In this document: piece by piece, positions 38,336 to 48,542 of the stretch
How the letters are laid out: each line of letters begins with the position of its first letter
Numbering within the stretch: the first letter of the stretch is position 1
Source of the DNA: Sclerurus mexicanus
Taxonomy: Eukaryota > Chordata > Aves > Passeriformes > Furnariidae
NCBI GenBank assembly: GCA_013396755.1
Contig: VWZF01001682.1
Span: 1,347,883 to 1,411,882 of the forward strand
Direction of reading: 5' to 3'
DNA: 64,000 nucleotides
Notes under the pieces: model-generated
Database searches by the model: none
What the model saw: the letters and a program-made list of their open reading frames with translations, nothing else
Told to the model about the DNA's origin: nothing
Made by a program: the position numbers and the translations under genes

Positions 38336-38340
38336 GCCTG
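38336..38340. repeat. Target-site duplication, right copy (GCCTG)
   Basis: Identical to 37876-37880, directly after the LTR's terminal CA. Confidence 0.9.
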
Positions 38341-41300
38341 TAAACCCACTTTAGCGTACAATTTACAAAAGTGATAAAAATAAGCAGACCAGAAAAAAAT
38401 GGAAGGGGACATAATTAAAAAGTGTGTTTAAGAAATATGGATCACTTCAATATGTTACTTATTATCTCACCTAAATTCTTCATTTTTCAATACAGGCCAT
38501 TATTAGTATAATTACACAAGTGAAATAATTAATGGAAAGAAGTGTTTACAGTGAGTTTAAGTTACTTCAAGAGGTAAAGGGCAATTTAGTTACAAGGTTC
38601 ACTGTCAGAGGTCTCTGTAGACAATGAAAGGTGAGAATAGGTGAAAAGATGAAAATATTGCACAGACAAATCAGATCTGTACCACAAAGCAGAATAGAAA
38701 TTAGTGATGAATTTTGAGAGTTTGAAGGTATTAGTATTTAACAGAAGTTCAAGATGGTAAAACAGGGTATTATGATGCATCAGGAATAGTGTGGAGTTCC
38801 CACGGGAAAAAAAATAAATATTTCTCTAACACCACCAAAGCAGAGGCCTGCAACTTTTCCTTTAGCAGATGCAGAGAATAGAACATACAGAACACATGGG
38901 GGACTGAACTATTTCAGAGGGGTACGGAATACTGGGAGAAGAATATGTATAACAATCTGGAAAGCATGTGAGATTTTCCATATTTTCTTATAATTCTTTT
39001 TTTTTTTTAATCAGAGTGTACATTTTGTAAGACTAGTGCTTGGCACGTCACTGAGCATTGTGATCTCTTAGGAATGGGAAGGGCTTCTATGTAATGACAA
39101 GGCACATTCTAAAAACTGTTTTGTTTTAAAAAATATGTTATTTCCCACTGTATGTACTACATGTAGATACATAGTGTAGATACATACTGTATATCATGAT
39201 ACATAGTATCATGATATACAGTAAGATATTTTATTAATAGGGAGAGGCAAAAAGGCTTAAAATACCTTAATTGCTCTACTGCTCACATGTTTGAATACCT
39301 CCCATACAAAAGAAATAATTTACACAGCCATTGTGGTGGGAAACCATACCAAAACACAAAGCTACAGAAAGCATTTTTTCTTTAGTAAATTATTTTTAGA
39401 GATTGCAGGAATTCCAGGCAAGTCGTAACAAGTATTAAATCACAGAAGACAAAAAAAAATTGATGAAAGATATGAGAGAAGTTGTTGTATATCTACTTTT
39501 ACTAAATAGGGTGTCTTTTATGTATTTGGAGATTTGTGTGGGTTGTGTTTTGTTTTTTTTTTAAATTTCTTTGTGACCTTTAAACTGGTTTTGCACAGCT
39601 CTTAATGATGCATCTCTTTGATGACTAGTAATTGGTGTCCATTGGTGAGGTCATGGGGTCTCCAATATTAACTGGTGCCTGTACTTTTGAAGTTCCTGCA
39701 ATCACCTCATGCCTCTACTTGCAATACTATATTACTGTTGGGTCATAGATAGTTCTCTTTACACAGAGGAAATACTTACTATTACTGTCTCTTCATTACA
39801 AGATATGTAACAAGGCATTACACCACAAAGCTATACCAAAGTAAGCAAAGGCTAAAATCAAAACTGTAATAATCACTTGTCATTAGACCATTGCTATTAC
39901 AAGCTAAAACACAGCTCCAAGCGGGTCAAGACCAGTCCTGGTGCACTTGAAATCTGTATTGTTAGCTTAACACAAATCCTGTAAGTCTGTTACAACTGTA
40001 CCTCAATATTCCCCATGTTGCAAGGCTATGCTTGTGCACTTGTCAAAATAGCAAAGGTCACTAACATTGAAGGAGATAGCAGGAACAAGGAGAGAAACAT
40101 CAGCAGCTTGCTCCCCTCAGGAATTGGCTCTCAGTACTGAAAGTCTCACCTAATGTTATATTGCATTACACTCAGAAATGTGACTGCAGCTGAATGTGAA
40201 GAAATTTATTTCAGGAAAAAATAGAAAAGAGGGACGGGGGAAAATTCTTATAAAGTTGTTTTCAGGCCAGGAAAACCTGTAAAACAACAGAAAATGCTTT
40301 TTTAAATAAATACATAGGCACACAGACACAACTATAACAGATGAATAATTGATAATAATGTTGTTACTTCCTATATATGTCTGAAATTAATATTATGGGC
40401 TTTAAGATACCATCACAGAAAACCCACCAAAGTGTCTTTTCAGCTCAAGACTTATTCAAATGAAAAGTGGGTCAAAACTTTACATTCAAAGTGAATGAAG
40501 CACTACAAAGGTGCATTTGGAAATATTTAGGCAGAAACTATTTAATTCTTAGATATGGGTTGAGTTTTGTGAACTCTGAGATAATTAGCCTAATGGCGAA
40601 GAAGTATCATAATCTTAATCTTATAAAAGATGATTTACCTTTGAGAACTTTATTGCATCATTTAAAGAATATTAACCTCTACATATATTTACTCCTCAAG
40701 ACGTTTATTATTTTGTCTGACAATTTCAAAACTGGCCCTTCTCTTTATAGAAAAAAGGATTTCCCACATATACACAGTATTTCTTCCATTCTAAAAACAC
40801 ATTCACATTCTATGAAACTTTAATACTTATATTAGTTAAACACAACTTTTAGTTCTTTCTAGGATCTTATACATCTTTGCAAAGAACTGTTAACTTTGAT
40901 GTGTAAATTTACTTTCACTCCAACCATTTTTAAGCTGACTGGGAGTACTCATTATGAAAATACAGCTCTAAAGTAAAAGCCTAGTCTCCAAACCTCTTCA
41001 GTCATATTTTGCAGAGAAGTGTCTGGGTGCCAGTAACTTTCACAACATACAGCATCTTCTGACTCCTCATGTCAGGGCTATGGACAATGCTTCAGTGGTC
41101 TAGATATCCATAAACGTTGTTCAGTATGCATAATAATGAAACAAGGCCATCTTAGGAAATGCCGGTTAGGGGCTTTTCCACCTTTGAACTGTGCAGTTCA
41201 CTGCTTTTCTGTCTTCTGTTAGCTGTCTTAACTCTGGTTTTATGTTCTACTTTCTTATCCCTTCTCTGCCCTTATTGTTGTGCAACCTACAATTTAAAAT

Positions 41301-42541
41301 GCTTCATTTGTTAAGACAGTGGGAACTTATTTATTATTCATTCAAATTACTATATGACATTATCTTATTCTTGTAGTCTAGAACATACAATTCCATCATC
41401 ATCCTCACTTCTATAATACTGACCTTTCAAAGTTACTTCAAGTCTATGTGCAATAATTTTCCTTCTACAGTACGGACTTGGTTATTCATACAATACCATA
41501 CCTTCAAATAATACAGTGTGATTGAATTTGTTGTGAATCATTTATAAATCCAAAGTAAAGCAAAAGTTGCAATGCAATGCGTATGAATGTTATCTCTGCA
41601 TACACAGGACTGAGGCAATACATAAAAGTGATAAACATCAAAAGAACAAAGGCCTTTAGTACTAAATTACATGGAATTAACAATGCAATTTGTTAATTAC
41701 ATTACATTTACAAAGTTGCCTTGTCAGAGCCACCAACAGTTTAATCATACAATTGTGACATTTCTGGTCACTTATTTCCCCCAAAACTCTAATTTTCATT
41801 TGATGACAGGACTGGATTGTTGGTTAAATAGAGGGCAGACTTAAGTTAAAGACAAAATCATCAGTCAGAACTAAAGAAAATATGAACATGATCCAGGATA
41901 ATTTTTTAAATAGCAGTTTAACAAAACCTCCAATATAAAAGTTGAACTATGTACATCTATAGCTCTGGCATAAAATTCATTCTTTTGAGTATAAATGAAG
42001 CTTGATTGGACTTTAGCTAAACAGGATGCCTTTAATTTAGTGGTGCTCTTTACTAAAACAGTCTTTATTATTGTTTTATGATTTCAGGAAAATATTTTCC
42101 AATGCAGATTTGTATCAGCAGGAACTCAGAGGCATTCTTACCTCTAAAATATGCTATAGTAACTGCAGATGATGAAGTATATTATGAGAATTCATAGAAT
42201 CGTTCCGTAATTCTAGACATTAAATGCAAAACAAGTATAAAAATTAAATTTAATAATAGCTAGTGGCTTTATATTGTCTCTTTGGATTTTGATAAAATAC
42301 ACTAACAACTTCAAAGGCCTGTGGTGTGTCTATACTCATAAGGAGATGATCAGGAATCGCATTGCCTGAAGGGCAATATCAGGAGTTACACTGCTGTTTG
42401 CAAAGGGTAATAGTTCCTAAGTCCTAGGAGAGTATGATGAATTAGTGAGTTTTCTGCTCTTTTATGAAGGGAATAGTCAAGTCTTTTTATTTTAAAATCA
42501 ATCCTTCTCAATACTCTTACTTCCACTTTCTAAAGCATTAC
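38341..42541. other. Unrecognised AT-rich sequence
   Basis: No supported gene. A perfect hairpin is at 39185-39223. The 118-codon plus frame at 40467-40823 is the longest here. It is rich in Leu, Ile, Asn and Lys, with no recognisable domain, and is probably chance. Confidence 0.55.
39185..39223. repeat. Perfect 17-bp inverted repeat with 5-nt loop
   Basis: Arm TACTGTATATCATGATA (39185-39201), loop CATAG, and exact complement at 39207-39223. Just upstream, TGTAGATACATA is repeated in tandem (39162-39173 and 39175-39186). Arm composition is AT-rich. There is no evidence for an RNA gene. Confidence 0.95.
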
Positions 42542-43282
42542 TTTCGAAGCTACTGTGACCAGCCGGTCATAGGAGCTAATTCCCCTCCTCTACTCCAGTC
42601 TCATGAGACCTCCACTTGGAAAAGTGTGTCCAGTTCTGGGGCCTCTAGTATAACAAGGACATGGTCTTCTTGGAATTAATCCAGAGGAGGGTCACAAAGA
42701 TGCTCAGAGGACTGAGCTTCTATGGAGACAGGCTGAGAGAGTTGGGGTTTTTCAGTCTGAGGGAGAGGCTGCAGGCCTTCCAGTACCTAAAGGGGGCCTA
42801 CAACAAAGTGAGAGAAGGACTTTCTAGAAGGTCATGTAGTGATGGGACAAGGGGCAACAGTTTTAAACTGAAGCAGTCTAGGTTTATATTAGATAGTAGG
42901 CAGAAATTATTTACTGTGAGGATGGTGAGGCAATGGAAGAGGTTGCCCAGAGAAGCTGCAGATGCCCCATCCCTTGCAGTGTTCAAGGCCAGGTTGGATG
43001 TGTCCTTGCCCAGGGCAGAGGAATTGGAACTAGAGGACCTTTAAGATCTCTTCCAACCCAAACCATTCTAGGATTCTACATTCTATTCTAGAATATATAT
43101 ATTCTATATGCCTTGAATTTTTCTTCAGCAGTCAGGTTCTACTTTTTCTCCCTCTACCTTGAATTCAGTTACACCTTTTCCTTCATTGGGCAGATGGAAC
43201 TCCAGGTACTTCAAAAATCTGGACCTCCGCTTTGCATGTATATGAAGACACATAGACTCATTTGAATATATATATATATATA
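42542..43282 (+). repeat. 741-bp block, first copy (second at 43542-44282)
   Basis: Every stretch I compared, including the 127-codon frame, is identical to 43542-44282, exactly 1000 bp downstream. The block ends in (TA)n and is followed by a single N at 43283. The pattern fits a false duplication from contig joining. Confidence 0.95.
42575..43095 (+). mobile_element. CR1 LINE 3' end (first copy)
   Basis: C-terminal part of CR1 ORF2 plus 3' UTR. The frame at 42661-43044 reads LIQRRVTKMLRGLSFYGDRL, then LFTVRMVRQWKRLPREA and FKARLDVSLP, typical of the CR1 C-terminus. It ends in CTCTTCCAACCCAAACCATT and a diverged ATTCTATG repeat (ATTCTAGGATTCTACATTCT). The frame is open for 127 codons but lacks all RT catalytic motifs because the element is 5'-truncated. 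Confidence 0.95.
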
Positions 43283-43541
43283 NGTTTCAGTTTTGTTTAG
43301 CTGGTTTTGGATTTGCTTTTTAATAGTGTGGTTAAAAGAAGTTTGCATTTGATATGTAAAAGATCTTTGTTAGCTAAAAATTTGGTATCCACAGTACATG
43401 AGAAAACAGAATGAATGATGAATTCTAAAGTGGTTTGGATGCTGAAAAATGGATCCTTTTTCATGGTGTTCAGAGACATAATTCACTTTTGTATGAAGTA
43501 TTTAATTACAGATCCAGCTTTTTGGCTTTTTTTTTTTTTTN
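43283..43541. other. 257-bp segment bounded by single Ns
   Basis: N at 43283 and N at 43541 bound a unique segment between the two identical 741-bp blocks. The left N follows (TA)n and the right one follows a T homopolymer of about 18. Single Ns usually mark contig joins of unknown or overlapping length. Confidence 0.9.
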
Positions 43542-44282
43542 TTTCGAAGCTACTGTGACCAGCCGGTCATAGGAGCTAATTCCCCTCCTCTACTCCAGTC
43601 TCATGAGACCTCCACTTGGAAAAGTGTGTCCAGTTCTGGGGCCTCTAGTATAACAAGGACATGGTCTTCTTGGAATTAATCCAGAGGAGGGTCACAAAGA
43701 TGCTCAGAGGACTGAGCTTCTATGGAGACAGGCTGAGAGAGTTGGGGTTTTTCAGTCTGAGGGAGAGGCTGCAGGCCTTCCAGTACCTAAAGGGGGCCTA
43801 CAACAAAGTGAGAGAAGGACTTTCTAGAAGGTCATGTAGTGATGGGACAAGGGGCAACAGTTTTAAACTGAAGCAGTCTAGGTTTATATTAGATAGTAGG
43901 CAGAAATTATTTACTGTGAGGATGGTGAGGCAATGGAAGAGGTTGCCCAGAGAAGCTGCAGATGCCCCATCCCTTGCAGTGTTCAAGGCCAGGTTGGATG
44001 TGTCCTTGCCCAGGGCAGAGGAATTGGAACTAGAGGACCTTTAAGATCTCTTCCAACCCAAACCATTCTAGGATTCTACATTCTATTCTAGAATATATAT
44101 ATTCTATATGCCTTGAATTTTTCTTCAGCAGTCAGGTTCTACTTTTTCTCCCTCTACCTTGAATTCAGTTACACCTTTTCCTTCATTGGGCAGATGGAAC
44201 TCCAGGTACTTCAAAAATCTGGACCTCCGCTTTGCATGTATATGAAGACACATAGACTCATTTGAATATATATATATATATA
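43542..44282 (+). repeat. 741-bp block, second copy
   Basis: Identical to 42542-43282, including the CR1 3' end, the (TA)n tract and the 127-codon frame at 43661-44044. After (TA)n it runs on into unique sequence without an N, so this copy's right flank may be the true continuation. Confidence 0.95.
43575..44095 (+). mobile_element. CR1 LINE 3' end (second copy)
   Basis: The same CR1 fragment as at 42575-43095. If the duplication is an assembly error, only one of the two exists in the genome. Confidence 0.95.
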
Positions 44283-45317
44283 CATGAGTTACACTAAGAA
44301 GAAGCAAGGAATCATCCTGATGTTATATTAACAAAATGAAGAAAAACAGAGTGCTTAAAATAAAGCTCTCCATTAAAAAAGTGTGTCCATTGGAATGAAT
44401 ACTATTACCAGTTGTGCATGTTTCATTCCTTTAGTGATAAGGAAATGTCTATAATTCAATATACTAGATTCACCAAATCTGGATCAAAGCTTTGACAAAG
44501 AAGATATCCAGTGTGGTGCTTCATGTGCTGTGAAAAGTTAGTCCCACAAACACAGAGGATTGTCCTTTGGCAAAACACTAATATGTATGTCATAGGTATT
44601 TTCTGAGCAAAAGCAACAGAATTTGCTCACAAAGGAGGAAGCAAGTGTTAAGCTGGCTATGTAAAATGTAACTTTCCAATAGTCTATCAACACATGAAAA
44701 TAAAGCTTATGTGAAATTAATAACATGGGTTGTCATGGATAAACAAGTGCCATCACATAAACTCAATAAACCAAGCTACTAAAATTCCTGCTAAATGAAA
44801 GTAAACAGTGAGTGAAAGGGAAAATCATTGCAGGAGCTTAAAACAAACGATATAAAAGCCCTTGGAAAGCAGTATAGCTCATATTTAGCAACCTGAAAAA
44901 AAACATTTGATCAAGCACACAAGCATAAGATGTAGAGTCTGTTATTAAGTGTTCAAAACTAGTTTCACAATCAGATAGAAAATTCAGCATTCTGCTTATG
45001 TGTTCCTGGTGCATCTTCTTTTTTCATGTTATCTCAGTAAATGCAGAACAGACTACAACACAGACATATATCCTGTGCATGGTCTTGCACTGCAATACTA
45101 CTTAAGTAAATAGGACTGATTTAGATTACATCTCAATAAAGGAACAAAGAGTTTGAAGCAAAGGATTATGATTTTTGCATACATACATAGTATAGAGAAG
45201 TTTTGTAGGTATTTATGTAAATACTTATTTATAAGGAAGATAAGACATTTTTGGTGCTGCAGGTTACCATATAACTCAATCACAGCCATCATGCCGTTGT
45301 TCTGCCTGACATAAACC
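44283..45317. other. Unrecognised AT-rich sequence
   Basis: No gene, RNA or recognised repeat seen. Confidence 0.55.
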
Positions 45318-45700
45318 AGAATCACAGAATGAAGACTGGAAGACACCTTCAAGATTATCTAGTCCAACCATCAATGCAGCACCACCAATAATCATCCCTA
45401 AACCCCAAGTGCTACATCCAGGCACCTCTTGAATTCTTCCAGAGACTCTACCACCTCCTTTGGCAACTTATTCCAATGCCTAACTTCTCCTTCAGTGAAT
45501 GTATTTTTTCTAATATCCAATCTGAACCTTCCCCTAGTGCAATTTAGGGACATTTCCTGTCACCCTTTTACTTGAGACATGGCAGAATGACCCTCACTTT
45601 ACTACTACCACCTCTAAGGCAATTGTAGAGAGCAATAATTTCTCCCCTCAGCCTTCTCTTTTCCAGACTAAACAGGTCCCTCAGCCACTTCTCATATAAG
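45318..45700 (-). mobile_element. CR1 LINE, left segment of a split element
   Basis: It begins with AGAATCACAGAATGAAGACT and runs through AGTCCAACCATCAATGCAGC and CAGACTAAACAGGTCCCTCA to CTCATATAAG. The text continues in register at about 46066 (ACTCTCTAGACCCTTTAC), so a second element was inserted into it. Confidence 0.92.
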
Positions 45701-46065
45701 AAAGATGAGGTATTTTGAGAAGTGGAGGACATGAAGAGGGCACAATGATGAAGTTGTGAAAGGGATGGTGGGGAGCTGGGGATATCCAACTTCCTTATGA
45801 GGTGAGGCAGAGGGGCAGGCACTGATCTCTTCTCCATGGTGAGTAATGACAGGACTCGAAGGAACAGCATGAAGCTATGTCAAGGGAAGTTTAGGCTGGA
45901 TATTGGAAGAAGGTTCTTCACCCAGAGGGTGGTTGGGTACTGAAACAGGATTCCCCAGGGAAATGGTCATGGCCCCAAGCTTGCCAGAAATCAAGAAGTG
46001 TTTAGATAACACTCTCAAGTATATGCTGAGGCCATTCCATTGCAGGACATTCTATGATTCTATGA
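45701..46065 (+). mobile_element. CR1 LINE inserted in opposite orientation inside another CR1
   Basis: A 365-bp plus-strand CR1 3' fragment with AGGACTCGAAGGAACAGCAT, AAGTTTAGGCTGGATATTGG and AAGGTTCTTCACCCAGAGGG. It ends at the undegraded terminal repeat ATTCTATGATTCTATGA at 46049-46065. It separates two collinear parts of a minus-strand CR1, so it is the younger of the two. Confidence 0.93.
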
Positions 46066-46535
46066 CACTCTCTAGACCCTTTACTAGCTTTGTTGCTCTT
46101 CTTTGGACATGCTTCAGCACCTCAAAGTTGTTTTTGAACTAAATGGCTCAAAACTGGAGAACATACTTGAGATGTGGTCTCACCAGTGTCAGCTACAGAG
46201 GGATGATCACTGCCCTGGTCCTGCTGGCCACATGACACTTAATACAGGCCAAGATGTCATTGGCCTTCTTGGACACTGCTGGTTCATATCCAGCTGGCTG
46301 TCGACCAGCATCCCCAGGTCCTTTTCCACTGTCCATCTCTAAAGCCACACTTCCCCCAGCCTGTAGCACTGACTGGGATTGTTGGGACCCAAGTTCAGGT
46401 CCTTGCACTTTTCCTTATTGAATTACATACAGTTGTCCTCAGCCTATCGATCCAGCCTGTCCAGATCCCTCTGTAGAGCCTTTCTACTATCCAGCAGATC
46501 AACACTCCTGCCCAACTTGGTGCCATCTGCGATTT
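46066..46535 (-). mobile_element. CR1 LINE, right segment of the split element
   Basis: It resumes with CACTCTCTAGACCCTTTACT and runs on to about 46535 (CTTGGTGCCATCTGCGATTT, just 3' of the RT catalytic block). The minus frame at 46193-46408 includes SKKANDILACIKCHVASRTR, a conserved CR1 RT C-terminal stretch. Confidence 0.93.
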
Positions 46536-48217
46536 AATAAGGAAACACATTAGAAAGGATTGTAAAGAATGCATCTGTGTACATAATCAAGACAAAAGTA
46601 TACATAATTTATTTGTTGTAGAGCATAGTCAGTTATGCTGTATTTTATTTTAGGAGAAAACATAGACTAGTGGGAGAAAAAATGCAAACCAGAGACACAG
46701 AAGAAAACAGTTGCCTTGACTCACAACAGTAACAATGAAATTTGGTTATTAAAGAAAACATGCATGTGAGAGAAAAAATTAATCTAATATGAAAACCATC
46801 TTAAGTCTTTCATGATACATACAGAAATTATAAATAGCTCAAAATTATTTTCAAAATGCCTATAATTTTTCATTTACTTTTCAGCCATCATTTTTCTCCA
46901 AGGTCAGCTGTTCTCATGTTAATAATTTATTGACAACCTCTAACCAAAATTAGTGCTACTCAGTAATTTTTTCATGAAGGCTAATCATAATAATAATGAC
47001 CGCTTGCTTTCAGTATAAACCAAGACTCAAAAGATAATTTCTGAAAAAGGAAATGAATGTGCAATGAGCAACACAATGCCTATAAACTATTTATGAAAAG
47101 AAATTTGACCCACAAATTAAGAGCTAATGGGTAAAATATTGCTAAGCTTAGACAGGTGAGTAATGCCATCTATTTCAGTATAACTTATTCAAGTAGAGCT
47201 ATATGATTTGACTAAAATGAAACCTTAGGCAACATCCGTAATGGCACTAATGCATGATAGATGATCACCACAACAGCAATTAAATATACTGCAGATCATA
47301 TAGTATTCTGATTATCTGCTTTACGACTAGAAAACAAATGTGTTCATTTTTGTAGTCCATCTACTTTTTTTTTTTCCCCGTTTGCTGATTCAATTGTAAA
47401 GGCTTCACTGATGTGGTTAATTTCAGTATAAGTAGTTTTCCCACTCTCTTCACCTCTATAATTACTTGCCAGGATAGAAAGCTTTTTCTGGGGATCTAAC
47501 ACCAGTCCCAAATGGTTGCGTGTTTGGCATCTTGTGCATGTTTGATGTGAGGTGTTAATTAGAGACAGTTACCTGTAGCACACTCTTAGTTATAAATCAA
47601 ATAATATTTTTGCCTCAAAACAGCCACTTTTAGGGGTTTTTTTGCTACTTGTGATTTAATTAATTACTGTCATCATAACCTCACTGTGTTGTTTAAAACA
47701 AAGTTTCTTGCTCTATCTGCTTCTGCTTCAAAATATAGGATAAATATTAGTTGGAGGAGTTCTAACTTGTTTTTTTGCCAGTGTCACTCTTCCTATTGCA
47801 GAGTTATACCAACCTTTTCCAGAAAGCTATTTATCCAATGATTCTATTATACTTACTTAATTTTGATACTGTTTATGTACAGTTCAGGGGTGTTTTTTGC
47901 GATGTTGCACCTGTTCATTTTAGTGAAATTAGTTGTTAAGGATTTTAAAAGCCTAACTTAAATTATTGAAAAAACATTTTTAAAATAACTGCTAATTTCA
48001 AGTTCTCTGATTTAGGAATGTTCAGGACCATGGACAACATTTAAAGACTGACATCAAAATGTTCAGACACTATAATCTAGTCACTTTTAAATCACATGAA
48101 CACTTTACCCCAGTGAGTTTTAGCTGCCTTTTTTGTTAGTAAAAGTTCTCAAAAACTAACTGGTGATGATAATATTCTGATATGACAATTACTGTCTCTG
48201 ATACACACAAAGTTTAA

Positions 48218-48292
48218 AAAACAAACAAACAAAACACACACCCCACCCCCAAAAAAAACCAAAAACCACAAAAACCCAAACTGAAAAAACCC
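48218..48292 (+). repeat. A/C-rich low-complexity tract
   Basis: AAACAAACAAACAAAACACAC followed by CCCCACCCCC and mixed A/C runs, like the tracts at 33.95 and 35.1 kb. Confidence 0.9.
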
Positions 48293-48520
48293 AGCTGTGA
48301 AAGCAGACTGAAATTTCAGGCAGTGTGCACTAACTTTCAGAAATTCGATTTAACCTTGTAGCAGGACAAATTGAATTGATTCTCGAGAGGTTAAGCTGAT
48401 GCATCCACCTGGACATTCATTCCCTGGATGAACTGGATAAACCTATTGCTACCAAAAGTCATGAGCTCAAATATTAATCTCTTTCCATAAAGAACTAAGA
48501 CTAATTCTATACATAGAAAC

Positions 48521-48542
48521 AATAAATAAATAAATAAATAAA
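48521..48542 (+). repeat. (TAAA)n microsatellite
   Basis: About five pure AAAT units followed by a C run. Confidence 0.88.

Noticed and set aside
42185..42220. Possible CR1 tail (TTCATAGAATCG)
   Set aside because: The match is too short, and no CR1 3' UTR text follows.
42661..44044. Two identical 127-codon frames as a gene pair
   Set aside because: They are the CR1 ORF2 C-terminus, and the second is probably an assembly copy.
45568..45870. 100-codon minus frame
   Set aside because: It crosses the junction between the outer and inner CR1 and so cannot be one coding unit.
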